A DNA stretch of 20,745 nucleotides from a virus: the IMG/VR virus record IMGVR_UViG_3300044615_001577, positions 1-20,745 of that record. The stretch is one strand, 5' to 3'. Position 1 is the first letter of the stretch; the number at the start of each line of letters is the position of its first letter. Of this stretch, positions 15,733-20,385 are shown one piece after another. The notes under the pieces were generated by a model that saw only the letters and a list, made by a program, of their open reading frames with translations, was not told where the DNA came from and made no database searches. Both the position numbers and the translations under genes were made by a program.

Positions 15733-15805
15733 GCAAAATGCTGTGCAAAATGCTACAGTGTGTGGCAAAATGCTACAGTGCCACGAATCGCGTCTCAAAC
15801 TGAGA
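15733..15805 (+). promoter_or_regulatory. Enhancer-like array, cassette 3
   Basis: GCAAAATGC at 15733-15741, 15745-15753 and 15765-15773; dyad TCTCAAACTGAGA at 15793-15805. The dyad centre is 65 bp before the GG at 15864; the three sites are 62, 50 and 30 bp before the dyad centre. The stretch 15605-15907 is entirely regulatory: pair of dyads, this array, one more dyad, promoter. Confidence 0.75.
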
Positions 15806-15810
15806 AAATC

Positions 15811-15837
15811 GTAAATCCTTGAAAATACTAGACTTAC
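15811..15837 (+). repeat. 27-bp dyad, cassette 3 (single, promoter-proximal)
   Basis: GTAA-ATC-CTT, 7 bp, CTA-GAC-TTAC; with flanks the outer arms extend to ATCGTAA / TTACGAT. Centre 40 bp before the GG of the -24 element. Confidence 0.75.
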
Positions 15838-15862
15838 GATCCCAAAAATATTTTTCGGACTT

Positions 15863-15877
15863 TGGCATGGGAAGTGC
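15863..15877 (+). promoter_or_regulatory. Sigma-54-type -24/-12 promoter, cassette 3
   Basis: TGGCATG (15863-15869) and TGCA (15875-15878); GG 15864-15865, 10 bp, GC 15876-15877. Predicted start about 15889, 19 nt before the ATG. Confidence 0.75.
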
Positions 15878-15907
15878 ATTATATAGAGGTATAAGAAAGA
15901 GAGAAAG

Positions 15908-16129
15908 ATGAAAATGAGAAAGCCCCCTAAGACTGAAACGATTCGGAAGAGCATTTACCGTTACGCTTACAATGCGGGTTTCATATTCTCGCAAGAGAAC
16001 GATGGTTCCGTTCGCCTGTTCGATATCAAGGCGAATTACTGGGTTTTTCGCGGTTCTAAGGATCGGGCAGTCCAGATGGTTATGGATGACTTGTGGGCAA
16101 AGTATTTTAGGCTCCATCCCTCAAAGTAG
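15908..16129 (+). CDS. Small basic protein, unknown function (cassette 3, gene X)
   Basis: 73 residues, ATG at 15908 after the purine leader AAGAAAGAGAGAAAG; a second in-frame ATG two codons later is possible. The N-terminus is basic (MKMRKPPKTETIRKSIYRYA), then aromatic-rich strands (FIFSQENDGSVRLFDIKANY) and a helix with DLWAKYFRLHP at the end. No motif recognised. The class II promoter starts 3 bp after its stop, so cassette order X then Y is repeated here with a different gene. Confidence 0.72.
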   Translation: MKMRKPPKTETIRKSIYRYAYNAGFIFSQENDGSVRLFDIKANYWVFRGSKDRAVQMVMDDLWAKYFRLHPSK

Positions 16130-16132
16130 GTG

Positions 16133-16160
16133 TTGACGCGGCGGAAACGTTTGGTAAGAT
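16133..16160 (+). promoter_or_regulatory. Class II promoter, cassette 3
   Basis: TTGACG, 16-bp spacer, TAAGAT, with GGAAACGTTTGG before the -10. Confidence 0.7.
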
Positions 16161-16178
16161 TGAAGAAAAGGATTAGAA

Positions 16179-16373
16179 ATGACTGACAGCGAAAAGCAAG
16201 TTTTAGATTTTATTAGAAAGATGGAAACCGATATACTTGGAAGATGGATGGTAAACATGCAAAGTGTTTCCAGTAATGTTTCCGTCCACGCTAGAACGTT
16301 TCCTAATATGTGCGTTAGTTTTGCCGCTGGCGAATTGCTTCGACGTTATCACGAAAATAGAAATGATAACTGA
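16179..16373 (+). CDS. Small helical protein, unknown function
   Basis: 64 residues, ATG at 16179, AAAAGGA 6-8 bp upstream. Helical N-terminus (SEKQVLDFIRKMETDILGRW), then VSVHARTFPNMCVSFAAGEL and a basic tail. No membrane segment or signature. Followed after 10 bp by the next small gene; both use the class II promoter at 16133. Confidence 0.68.
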   Translation: MTDSEKQVLDFIRKMETDILGRWMVNMQSVSSNVSVHARTFPNMCVSFAAGELLRRYHENRNDN

Positions 16374-16383
16374 AAGGAAATGT

Positions 16384-16572
16384 ATGAATAGCCTCGATAA
16401 AATTCTGTCTGCTATGCGAACTGGCAAGTATGGTAGCGTGGTGGATACTAAGGGTAAGATTCATGTTGGCATTATCAATTCACTATTGCGTGAAGATGGC
16501 AGTAATAAAAACTGGATCGTAACGGTGAGCAACCGTACAGTTACTGAACAAGTGTTCATTCATGCCAGTTAG
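16384..16572 (+). CDS. Small beta-rich protein, unknown function
   Basis: 62 residues. The ATG at 16384 is preferred because GAAAGGA lies upstream and the longer frame reading from 16264 overlaps the previous gene by 110 bp without a site. Strands IHVGIINSLL and NWIVTVSNRTVTEQVFI follow a helix and GKYGSVVDTKG turn. The fold resembles a small barrel; no diagnostic residue. An upstream out-of-frame ATG at 16380 is closed after three codons. Stops 48 bp before array C. Confidence 0.65.
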   Translation: MNSLDKILSAMRTGKYGSVVDTKGKIHVGIINSLLREDGSNKNWIVTVSNRTVTEQVFIHAS

Positions 16573-16620
16573 GATTGTCTCAGCATAACCTGTCGGTTTG
16601 CAAGAGTGGCTATAGCCAGC

Positions 16621-16700
16621 GTAAACCCTTGAACCGTAAGGACTTACGGCGAAATCGGGCCGCCCCCGGCGACGTAACTCCATATGGGACAAGCACTTAC
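16621..16700 (+). repeat. Tandem pair of 27-bp dyads (array C)
   Basis: Dyads at 16621-16647 and 16674-16700 with the same 53-bp repeat distance and 26-bp spacer GGCGAAATCGGGCCGCC... as arrays A and B. No -24/-12 promoter follows; a sigma-70 promoter does. Confidence 0.85.
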
Positions 16701-16760
16701 GACGAGTAGCAAAGCAAACGCTGTGCCACAAAAAATAATCTTTTTTCTAAGATTTTCTGC

Positions 16761-16788
16761 TTGACAGTGTCGATAAGTAGTGTAGAAT
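16761..16788 (+). promoter_or_regulatory. Class I sigma-70 promoter
   Basis: TTGACA (16761-16766), 16-bp spacer containing CGATAA, TAGAAT (16783-16788). AT-rich TTTTTTCTAAGATTTTCTG upstream may act as an UP element. Confidence 0.8.
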
Positions 16789-16815
16789 CCGACCATCACC
16801 CCAACGGAGGTTCTC

Positions 16816-17007
16816 ATGTACGATTTCGAGGACATCAACGCGATTCTTGCTGGTATGGCCGACGAGGGTATTCTGGAACCGATGGTCGAGCCGATTGACG
16901 AACTCGACTGCCATCCGCTCGACTGGGCAGAAGTAGTCGGATGTGCGGACGATATTTTTGACGAAGTGTATCTTGACGACGCTGGCAATCCGTGGTATCT
17001 TGTTTGA
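16816..17007 (+). CDS. Acidic protein without Lys or Arg, unknown function
   Basis: 63 residues, ATG at 16816 after the strong site ACGGAGGTTCTC (the same leader is found before the small membrane protein at 18438). Composition is striking: about 18 Asp/Glu and no Lys or Arg, with helical stretches (DINAILAGMADEGILEP, DWAEVVGCADDIFDEVYLD). This resembles acidic phage proteins that mimic DNA to block host enzymes, but this is inference. Its stop is 11 bp before the next gene, whose product also lacks Lys and Arg. Confidence 0.75.
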   Translation: MYDFEDINAILAGMADEGILEPMVEPIDELDCHPLDWAEVVGCADDIFDEVYLDDAGNPWYLV

Positions 17008-17017
17008 AAAGGAGAAA

Positions 17018-17293
17018 ATGATGAGTCACCCCGATCCGCTGTATGATCCCGATAACTCTTACGAGGATGATGATATGAATTACGATGATCACGACGATTT
17101 CTATCAAGAGGTCGAAGATTACAACGATTATTACATCGAGGAAAATAGCGTGGACGATGACGACTACGATGATAGCATGGATGGTGACCATGATAGTGCC
17201 ATGACTTCAGCCGGTTGGGGAACCGATGAAGATTATGGATCGTATCACGATGATATTGACGCTTATCACGATTACTACGGGGAGGATTTCTGA
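17018..17293 (+). CDS. Extremely acidic Asp/Tyr-rich protein, possible DNA mimic
   Basis: 91 residues. The ATG at 17018 is used because AAGGAGAAA precedes it; an adjacent ATG at 17021 is possible. The frame opens earlier (16943) but that would overlap the previous gene and lacks a site. The composition is extreme: 28 Asp and 7 Glu, no Lys or Arg, many Tyr and His, with repeats such as DDDDYDD and YHDDIDAYHDYY. Such a chain should be disordered or metal-binding, or a DNA mimic. No homologue is recognised. The gene is co-transcribed with the neighbouring acidic protein. Function unassigned. Confidence 0.75.
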   Translation: MMSHPDPLYDPDNSYEDDDMNYDDHDDFYQEVEDYNDYYIEENSVDDDDYDDSMDGDHDSAMTSAGWGTDEDYGSYHDDIDAYHDYYGEDF

Positions 17294-17295
17294 AT

Positions 17296-17502
17296 ATGAT
17301 CGATTACATTTGCGATAACATCACGGTTGACAATGATTCGGAAGATGGTATTTTTCTTGGAAACAAGATGGTTGTAATTTCTGTTCCGGAGTGTGGCGGT
17401 ACTGATCCTTTGGACAGGTATGACCACCTTGTGTCAATATCCGGAGCGTTGGAAAATGCTCTGGACTGCGGTGTACGCTCGTTCAGTTACAGTAAGATTT
17501 GA
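17296..17502 (+). CDS. Small acidic protein, unknown function
   Basis: 68 residues, ATG at 17296 preceded by GGGGAGGATTTCTGAAT, i.e. the ribosome site lies within the end of the upstream gene. Beta-rich (KMVVISVPECGGT) with an acidic N-terminus (MIDYICDNITVDNDSEDG). No motif recognised. Last gene of a three-gene transcript from the promoter at 16761; array D begins 2 bp after its stop codon. Confidence 0.68.
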   Translation: MIDYICDNITVDNDSEDGIFLGNKMVVISVPECGGTDPLDRYDHLVSISGALENALDCGVRSFSYSKI

Positions 17503-17503
17503 A

Positions 17504-17583
17504 GCAAACCCTTGCCGCGTAAGGACTTACGACGCGGCGGGCGGCACGATTTTGATGTAAGTGCTTACTGCACAAGCACTTAG
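17504..17583 (+). repeat. Tandem pair of 27-bp dyads (array D)
   Basis: Dyads at 17504-17530 and 17557-17583. The second is the most perfect copy: GTAAGTGCTT, 7 bp, AAGCACTTAG. Same 53-bp repeat distance; the 26-bp spacer is diverged in sequence but still GC-rich. Confidence 0.85.
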
Positions 17584-17601
17584 AAAATATTGCAGTTTTT
17601 C

Positions 17602-17630
17602 TTGACAAGCGTCGATAAGTATGGTATCCT
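17602..17630 (+). promoter_or_regulatory. Class I sigma-70 promoter
   Basis: TTGACA (17602-17607), 17-bp spacer with GTCGATAAG, TATCCT (17625-17630). The ATG of the next gene (17637) begins 7 nt after the -10, at the likely transcription start. Confidence 0.75.
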
Positions 17631-17636
17631 AACACC

Positions 17637-17807
17637 ATGAGCAAGCGAAAAAAGAGTATCGTTGTGCAACTGAATGTTCGTCCGTTGTGGGCTCTTGGTA
17701 CGGGCCATCACGACCACAAGAGCGGAAGCGGACAGCACGACAATCGACCCAAGCGACTTCGCACTCGCGAAGCCAAGAATCGACAGGCCGTGAGGGATGG
17801 TTGGTAG
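17637..17807 (+). CDS. Small basic protein, possibly leaderless mRNA
   Basis: 56 residues, ATG at 17637, TAG at 17805-17807. It is very basic (N-terminal MSKRKKS and NRPKRLRTREAKNRQ near 37-50) with GTGHHDHKSG in the middle; the layout KR..RTR..A recurs in uncharacterised small phage proteins. There is no ribosome site because the ATG sits only 7 nt behind the -10, so the transcript is predicted to start at or near the ATG. A second, out-of-frame reading starting at 17687 is considered a shadow. Nucleic-acid binding is possible. Confidence 0.65.
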   Translation: MSKRKKSIVVQLNVRPLWALGTGHHDHKSGSGQHDNRPKRLRTREAKNRQAVRDGW

Positions 17808-17866
17808 TCCTACCTAATCCTACGGATTTGGATTGTGTGGATGTAGTCAGCCAAAAAATAGATCAC

Positions 17867-17894
17867 TTGACAAAATAGATTTCTCGACTAAAAT
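17867..17894 (+). promoter_or_regulatory. Sigma-70 promoter for nuclease-like gene
   Basis: TTGACA (17867-17872), 16-bp spacer, TAAAAT (17889-17894). Lacks the CGATAA block. Confidence 0.72.
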
Positions 17895-17914
17895 ATCGTT
17901 CAAAGGAGAAAACG

Positions 17915-18376
17915 ATGCTTACTCTTCGACATTTTCGTAAGATCGAGAAGGAAATCAAGGGACTGAAAAAGTGCCAAAGTATTTATAGCCGGAAAAAGAA
18001 TGCTCTGTGCTATAAACTTTCTAAGATGGGTACTCAGCACAGGGCCAACGCTATTGAGCGTATGATTCGTGATTATTTAATCACTATGGGTAATAGGGTT
18101 AATTATTTTGGTGGTAATCATTCTTATGATATGGTTGTAAATGGAAAAAAGGTAGAAGTAAAGTCCTCCCTTGCACAACCCATATCTGGTAAAAAGTATC
18201 GTTATAGGTTTCAAAATATCAAAAGTGGTTATTTTCACGAAATTATTTTAGTATTTGTTACCCCAAAGGGTATCAAGATCAAACGCATGAATAAAAATCG
18301 TTTGGAAAATCAAATCAGATATGCTAAGTGTTATTCAAATGGTAAGACTTTGGAGTTAAAAGAACTCGCGGCCTAA
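17915..18376 (+). CDS. PD-(D/E)XK nuclease-like protein
   Basis: 153 residues, ATG at 17915 with CAAAGGAGAAA upstream. A conserved restriction-endonuclease core is readable: a helix with E48 (ANAIERMIRDYL), then YD (D72) and, after a short loop, E81-V82-K83 (VEVKSS), the D..ExK catalytic triad. A later strand HEIILVFVT (109-117) is the expected next beta element. The N-terminal 40 residues are Lys-rich. Such stand-alone domains in phages act as Holliday-type, host-degradation or restriction-like nucleases; the substrate is not predictable. It has its own promoter and lies alone between array D genes and the next promoter. Confidence 0.8.
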   Translation: MLTLRHFRKIEKEIKGLKKCQSIYSRKKNALCYKLSKMGTQHRANAIERMIRDYLITMGNRVNYFGGNHSYDMVVNGKKVEVKSSLAQPISGKKYRYRFQNIKSGYFHEIILVFVTPKGIKIKRMNKNRLENQIRYAKCYSNGKTLELKELAA

Positions 18377-18387
18377 AGTTTTGGCTC

Positions 18388-18415
18388 TTGACAAACGATA
18401 AAAACAATGTAGAAT
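18388..18415 (+). promoter_or_regulatory. Class I sigma-70 promoter
   Basis: TTGACA (18388-18393), 16-bp spacer with CGATAA, TAGAAT (18410-18415). Confidence 0.75.
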
Positions 18416-18437
18416 TGTGCAGAACAAGGAGGTTCTC

Positions 18438-18509
18438 ATGGATGGGGCAATTGTGCTTATTGTGGTGGTTATGATTATTGGTCTAATTGTGGAGGTATTG
18501 TGGAAATGA
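18438..18509 (+). CDS. 23-aa single-span membrane peptide
   Basis: ATG at 18438 after ACAAGGAGGTTCTC, a strong site; TGA at 18507-18509. Residues 4-22 are almost all Ile, Leu, Val, Met and Gly, a complete membrane span with an acidic/basic edge (D2, E19, K23). The stop overlaps the ATG of the next peptide as ATGA. The promoter at 18388, the strong ribosome site and the overlap make translation likely despite the length. Membrane effector, holin-like or toxin-like peptide: function unknown. Confidence 0.6.
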   Translation: MDGAIVLIVVVMIIGLIVEVLWK

Positions 18510-18586
18510 TTAGTAGTTTTCATGCTTTTGTAATTATCTCTTGTGCTTTTATCATGTATTTTGCCATTATGACCGATAGTTTATAA
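18506..18586 (+). CDS. 26-aa membrane peptide, coupled to the 23-aa gene
   Basis: ATG at 18506 within the overlap; GGAGG at 18491-18495 inside the upstream gene serves as ribosome site. Hydrophobic from residue 5 to 22 (FHAFVIISCAFIMYFAIM), thus a second single-span peptide. Stop TAA at 18584-18586 overlaps the start of array E by 4 bp. Unknown function; both peptides would be made from the same short transcript. Confidence 0.6.
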   Translation: MISSFHAFVIISCAFIMYFAIMTDSL

Positions 18587-18662
18587 ATCCTTGTCCTGTA
18601 AGGACTTAGATCAAAACGGTGCGGCCGACTTTGGCGTAAGTGCTTAATCCTCAACACCTTAC
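18583..18662 (+). repeat. Tandem pair of 27-bp dyads (array E)
   Basis: Dyads at 18583-18609 (more diverged at its start) and 18636-18662 (GTAAGTGCTT start, TTAC end). Same 53-bp distance and 26-bp spacer. Confidence 0.82.
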
Positions 18663-18691
18663 GTCAAAAAGATTTTTCTAAAGATTACCTC

Positions 18692-18719
18692 TTGCGTTGG
18701 CCGATAAATATGGTATGAT
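18692..18719 (+). promoter_or_regulatory. Class I sigma-70 promoter
   Basis: TTGCGT (18692-18697), 16-bp spacer with CCGATAAATA, TATGAT (18714-18719). Upstream GATTTTTCTAAAGATTACC resembles the block ahead of 19819. Confidence 0.7.
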
Positions 18720-18741
18720 TGGGACTCACCAAGGGAGAAAG

Positions 18742-19053
18742 ATGATGACTCATTCTGAAGCGGTTAGGATGGTTCGTGGCAAGCGGAATGCGGGGCGTCG
18801 CAAGGTTGGCAACAATACCTACGCGGAGATTCTGAGCGACGGTAGCGTTGGAATCATGCTGCATAGTACCTATGTGGTCAAGATTCATGAGGATGGTACT
18901 TATACCCTGAATAGTGGGGGTTGGCAAACCTTGACCACTAAGGATCGTATCAATCAGTATAGCCCGCGTTATGTTTTCCAGAAGAACTATGAATGGTTCG
19001 TGAAAATCAACGACAAGCCGTATCCTTTTCTGGACGGGATGGTGGTGAGTTGA
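18742..19053 (+). CDS. Conserved phage protein, unknown function
   Basis: 103 residues from ATG 18742 (AGGGAG upstream); the second ATG at 18745 is also possible. A longer frame from 18697 would start inside the promoter, so it is rejected. It has a repeated beta pattern: NNTYAEILSDGSVGIMLHST, VVKIHEDGTYTLNSGGW and QTLTTKDRINQYSP, which I recall as recurrent in uncharacterised phage proteins. N-terminal helix plus Arg-rich MVRGKRNAGRRKVG. No catalytic site visible. Followed, with a 4-bp overlap, by the HicA-like gene. Confidence 0.75.
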   Translation: MMTHSEAVRMVRGKRNAGRRKVGNNTYAEILSDGSVGIMLHSTYVVKIHEDGTYTLNSGGWQTLTTKDRINQYSPRYVFQKNYEWFVKINDKPYPFLDGMVVS

Positions 19054-19247
19054 AAAATATCAACCAGATTCTGAAAGGATTAGGAAAACTTGGTTTCAGG
19101 ATAGAATTTTGTGATGGTAGTTTGGTCAAGTTATATCCGGCAGATTCTAGCCAACCTTTTTATTCATTACATGTGGGAGAACGTGCGATTCATCCGCTAA
19201 AGAGGTTTGCCAAGAAAAACTGGAATATCGAACTTGACAAGGTGTGA
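19050..19247 (+). CDS. HicA-like small protein (start TTG)
   Basis: 65 residues from TTG at 19050, overlapping the previous stop as TTGA, with GGTGGTGAG ahead; an in-frame ATG at 18993 would extend the protein by 19 residues but overlap 61 bp. The sequence INQILKGLGKLGFRIEF, DGSLVKLYPAD and GERAIHPLKRFAKKNW follows the HicA alpha-beta-beta-beta-alpha layout of an RNA-binding fold, but the HicA catalytic His is not clearly present, and no HicB partner follows. I give the fold as a resemblance only. The promoter of the next gene overlaps its 3' end. Confidence 0.55.
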   Translation: MKNINQILKGLGKLGFRIEFCDGSLVKLYPADSSQPFYSLHVGERAIHPLKRFAKKNWNIELDKV

Positions 19248-19261
19248 GATGATGGTATACT
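19234..19261 (+). promoter_or_regulatory. Sigma-70 promoter inside upstream gene end
   Basis: TTGACA (19234-19239), 16-bp spacer, TATACT (19256-19261). Its -35 lies in the last codons of the HicA-like gene. Confidence 0.7.
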
Positions 19262-19294
19262 TGTGACATAAGGTAACTAACTGAAAGGAAAAAG

Positions 19295-19702
19295 ATGAAC
19301 GATTTTATTGCTGCTGCTCTGGTTTCTACGATTTGTCTGGTTGGTCTGGTCTGCTTTGTGTTGTTTCATATCTATCGTGGATTGAATGATTCGCTGATTA
19401 CTGCTAGGATCGGTAGTGTTTATAACTTTGAGTATGAACAGCCGGTTACTGGTGATCCTGAGCGTTTTATGGCTAAGGTAATTAGTGTGCATCGTCTTAG
19501 CAATGATAGTATCGCTAGGCTGAATGCTACTAGCCGTTATCGAAGACACGATGGACAGTTTGTGCGTACTCATCATCTGGTGACCGCTCAAACGCCGGAT
19601 GGTAAGATTCGCAATTTCTACGCCGAACGTACTCGCAATGTGCGTCGCCCCCTCTTGGGTGGTACGCTCTTCAAGAGTGGTTTGGCCGCTATGATGTTCT
19701 GA
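19295..19702 (+). CDS. Membrane-anchored protein with soluble domain, unknown
   Basis: 135 residues, ATG at 19295, GAAAGGAAAAAG upstream. One membrane span at residues 4-25 (FIAAALVSTICLVGLVCFVL), followed by a basic soluble domain (about 34-135) with VYNFEYEQPVTGDPERFMAK, VTAQTPDGKIRNFYAERTRN and a Gly/Leu-rich end. No signal peptidase site is evident, so it should be anchored with its C-terminus inside or outside depending on topology; positive residues after the span suggest the C-terminus faces the cytoplasm. Family not recognised. Confidence 0.7.
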   Translation: MNDFIAAALVSTICLVGLVCFVLFHIYRGLNDSLITARIGSVYNFEYEQPVTGDPERFMAKVISVHRLSNDSIARLNATSRYRRHDGQFVRTHHLVTAQTPDGKIRNFYAERTRNVRRPLLGGTLFKSGLAAMMF

Positions 19703-19718
19703 GTATCGCCCCATCGCT

Positions 19719-19798
19719 CTAAGTTCTTGCTAGTAAAGGACTTAGGGCGAGATGGGCGGGCCGGCCGCGACGTAAGTGCTTACTTATCAACCACTTAG
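19719..19798 (+). repeat. Tandem pair of 27-bp dyads (array F)
   Basis: Dyads at 19719-19745 (diverged) and 19772-19798 (GTAAGTGCTT start). Same 53-bp distance and 26-bp spacer, here GGGCGGGCCGGCCGC-rich. Confidence 0.82.
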
Positions 19799-19818
19799 GA
19801 TTTTCTAAAGAAAACCTC

Positions 19819-19846
19819 TTGACAAGCCGATACTATCTAGTAGAAT
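19819..19846 (+). promoter_or_regulatory. Class I sigma-70 promoter
   Basis: TTGACA (19819-19824), 16-bp spacer with GCCGATAC, TAGAAT (19841-19846); upstream GATTTTCTAAAGAAAACC. Confidence 0.8.
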
Positions 19847-19866
19847 GACTCGAACAGGAGAAAATT

Positions 19867-20046
19867 ATGAGTTATACTTGGGCCGTTTGGCAAAATAATC
19901 GTCTGGTGGGTTATGTTAAATCACCTAGCGAATGGGATGCTATTAGATTAGCCCATAGCAATTATGGGTCTTGTTTGTATGTGGAACGATGTTTGGCTGG
20001 TGTGTGTCCAAAAAATCTTCAAGAAAATGTCTTGACAGGCCGATAA
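19867..20046 (+). CDS. 59-aa protein, unknown function
   Basis: ATG at 19867 with AACAGGAGAAAATT upstream, TAA at 20044-20046. It starts SYTWAVWQNNRLVGYVKSPS, a beta pattern typical of small phage accessory proteins, continues with a helix SEWDAIRLAHSNYG, and has three Cys (36, 42, 47). It may be a small metal-binding or soluble protein; not recognised. Its last codons include the -35 (TTGACA) of the next promoter at 20032. Confidence 0.65.
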   Translation: MSYTWAVWQNNRLVGYVKSPSEWDAIRLAHSNYGSCLYVERCLAGVCPKNLQENVLTGR

Positions 20047-20059
20047 TAGAGTGTAGAAT
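20032..20059 (+). promoter_or_regulatory. Class I sigma-70 promoter for the structured region
   Basis: TTGACA (20032-20037), 16-bp spacer with GCCGATAATA, TAGAAT (20054-20059). It drives the 386-bp non-coding stretch and possibly the gene at 20433. Confidence 0.75.
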
Positions 20060-20065
20060 ACAAAC

Positions 20066-20385
20066 TTCCGTGGGTCCATGCTCAAGGGACTAGATAGGGA
20101 TAAGCCATTACGATAAACCTACGGCTGTTATGCAGCGTGGGGTTGACAGCGGGCTTATACGCTGTATAGTAGTGCCTATCTATGTGGGATTGCGTCCAGA
20201 CCACGGCCAATACAAAGACAGGCGGAGTAACTGAGGCGCTTCTAAGTGTAAGTGTCCCGGCCTGTCTAAAATACAACCAGTAACCGTTCCCAAGAGCCAG
20301 ACGATATGAGTCATGAACATATCTAGGGAGGATTTCCGTGGACGGTTTCTTACTGGTCCGTAACAGGGCTACCAGTAAGGCTAGA
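20066..20385 (+). ncRNA. Candidate structured RNA or structured 5' leader
   Basis: The stretch 20047-20432 has no credible gene. Behind the promoter at 20032 several long complementary segments nest or follow one another: CCGTGGGTC (20068-20076) with GACCACGG (20199-20206, one bulge); TAGATAGG (20091-20098) with CCTATCTA (20175-20182); ATAAGCC (20100-20106) with GGCTTAT (20152-20158); an 11-bp bulged hairpin at 20116-20144 with a 5-nt loop; AGACAGGC (20216-20223) with GCCTGTCT (20260-20267); GATATG with CATATC (20303-20323); CTTACTGG (20349-20356) with CCAGTAAG (20372-20379). An alternative pairing links CCAGTAACCGT (about 20277-20287) to the ACGGTTTCTTACTGG region. No tRNA, tmRNA, or group I intron core was recognised. 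It may be a stand-alone RNA or a leader for the gene at 20433. Confidence 0.5.

Noticed and set aside
17687-17878. 63-aa plus-strand frame from 17687
   Set aside because: Out of frame with the basic 56-aa gene that sits exactly at the promoter start, and no ribosome site precedes it; a shadow frame.
14806-19798. CRISPR array (repeats at regular spacing)
   Set aside because: The repeats are dyads in operator-like pairs between genes. There are no equal spacers, no leader and no cas genes; copies are hundreds of bases apart.
20143-20170. Second promoter TTGACA, 16 bp, TATAGT inside the structured region
   Set aside because: The match is good, but it lies within paired arms of the proposed RNA and lacks the CGATAA block of its neighbours; not asserted as a feature.
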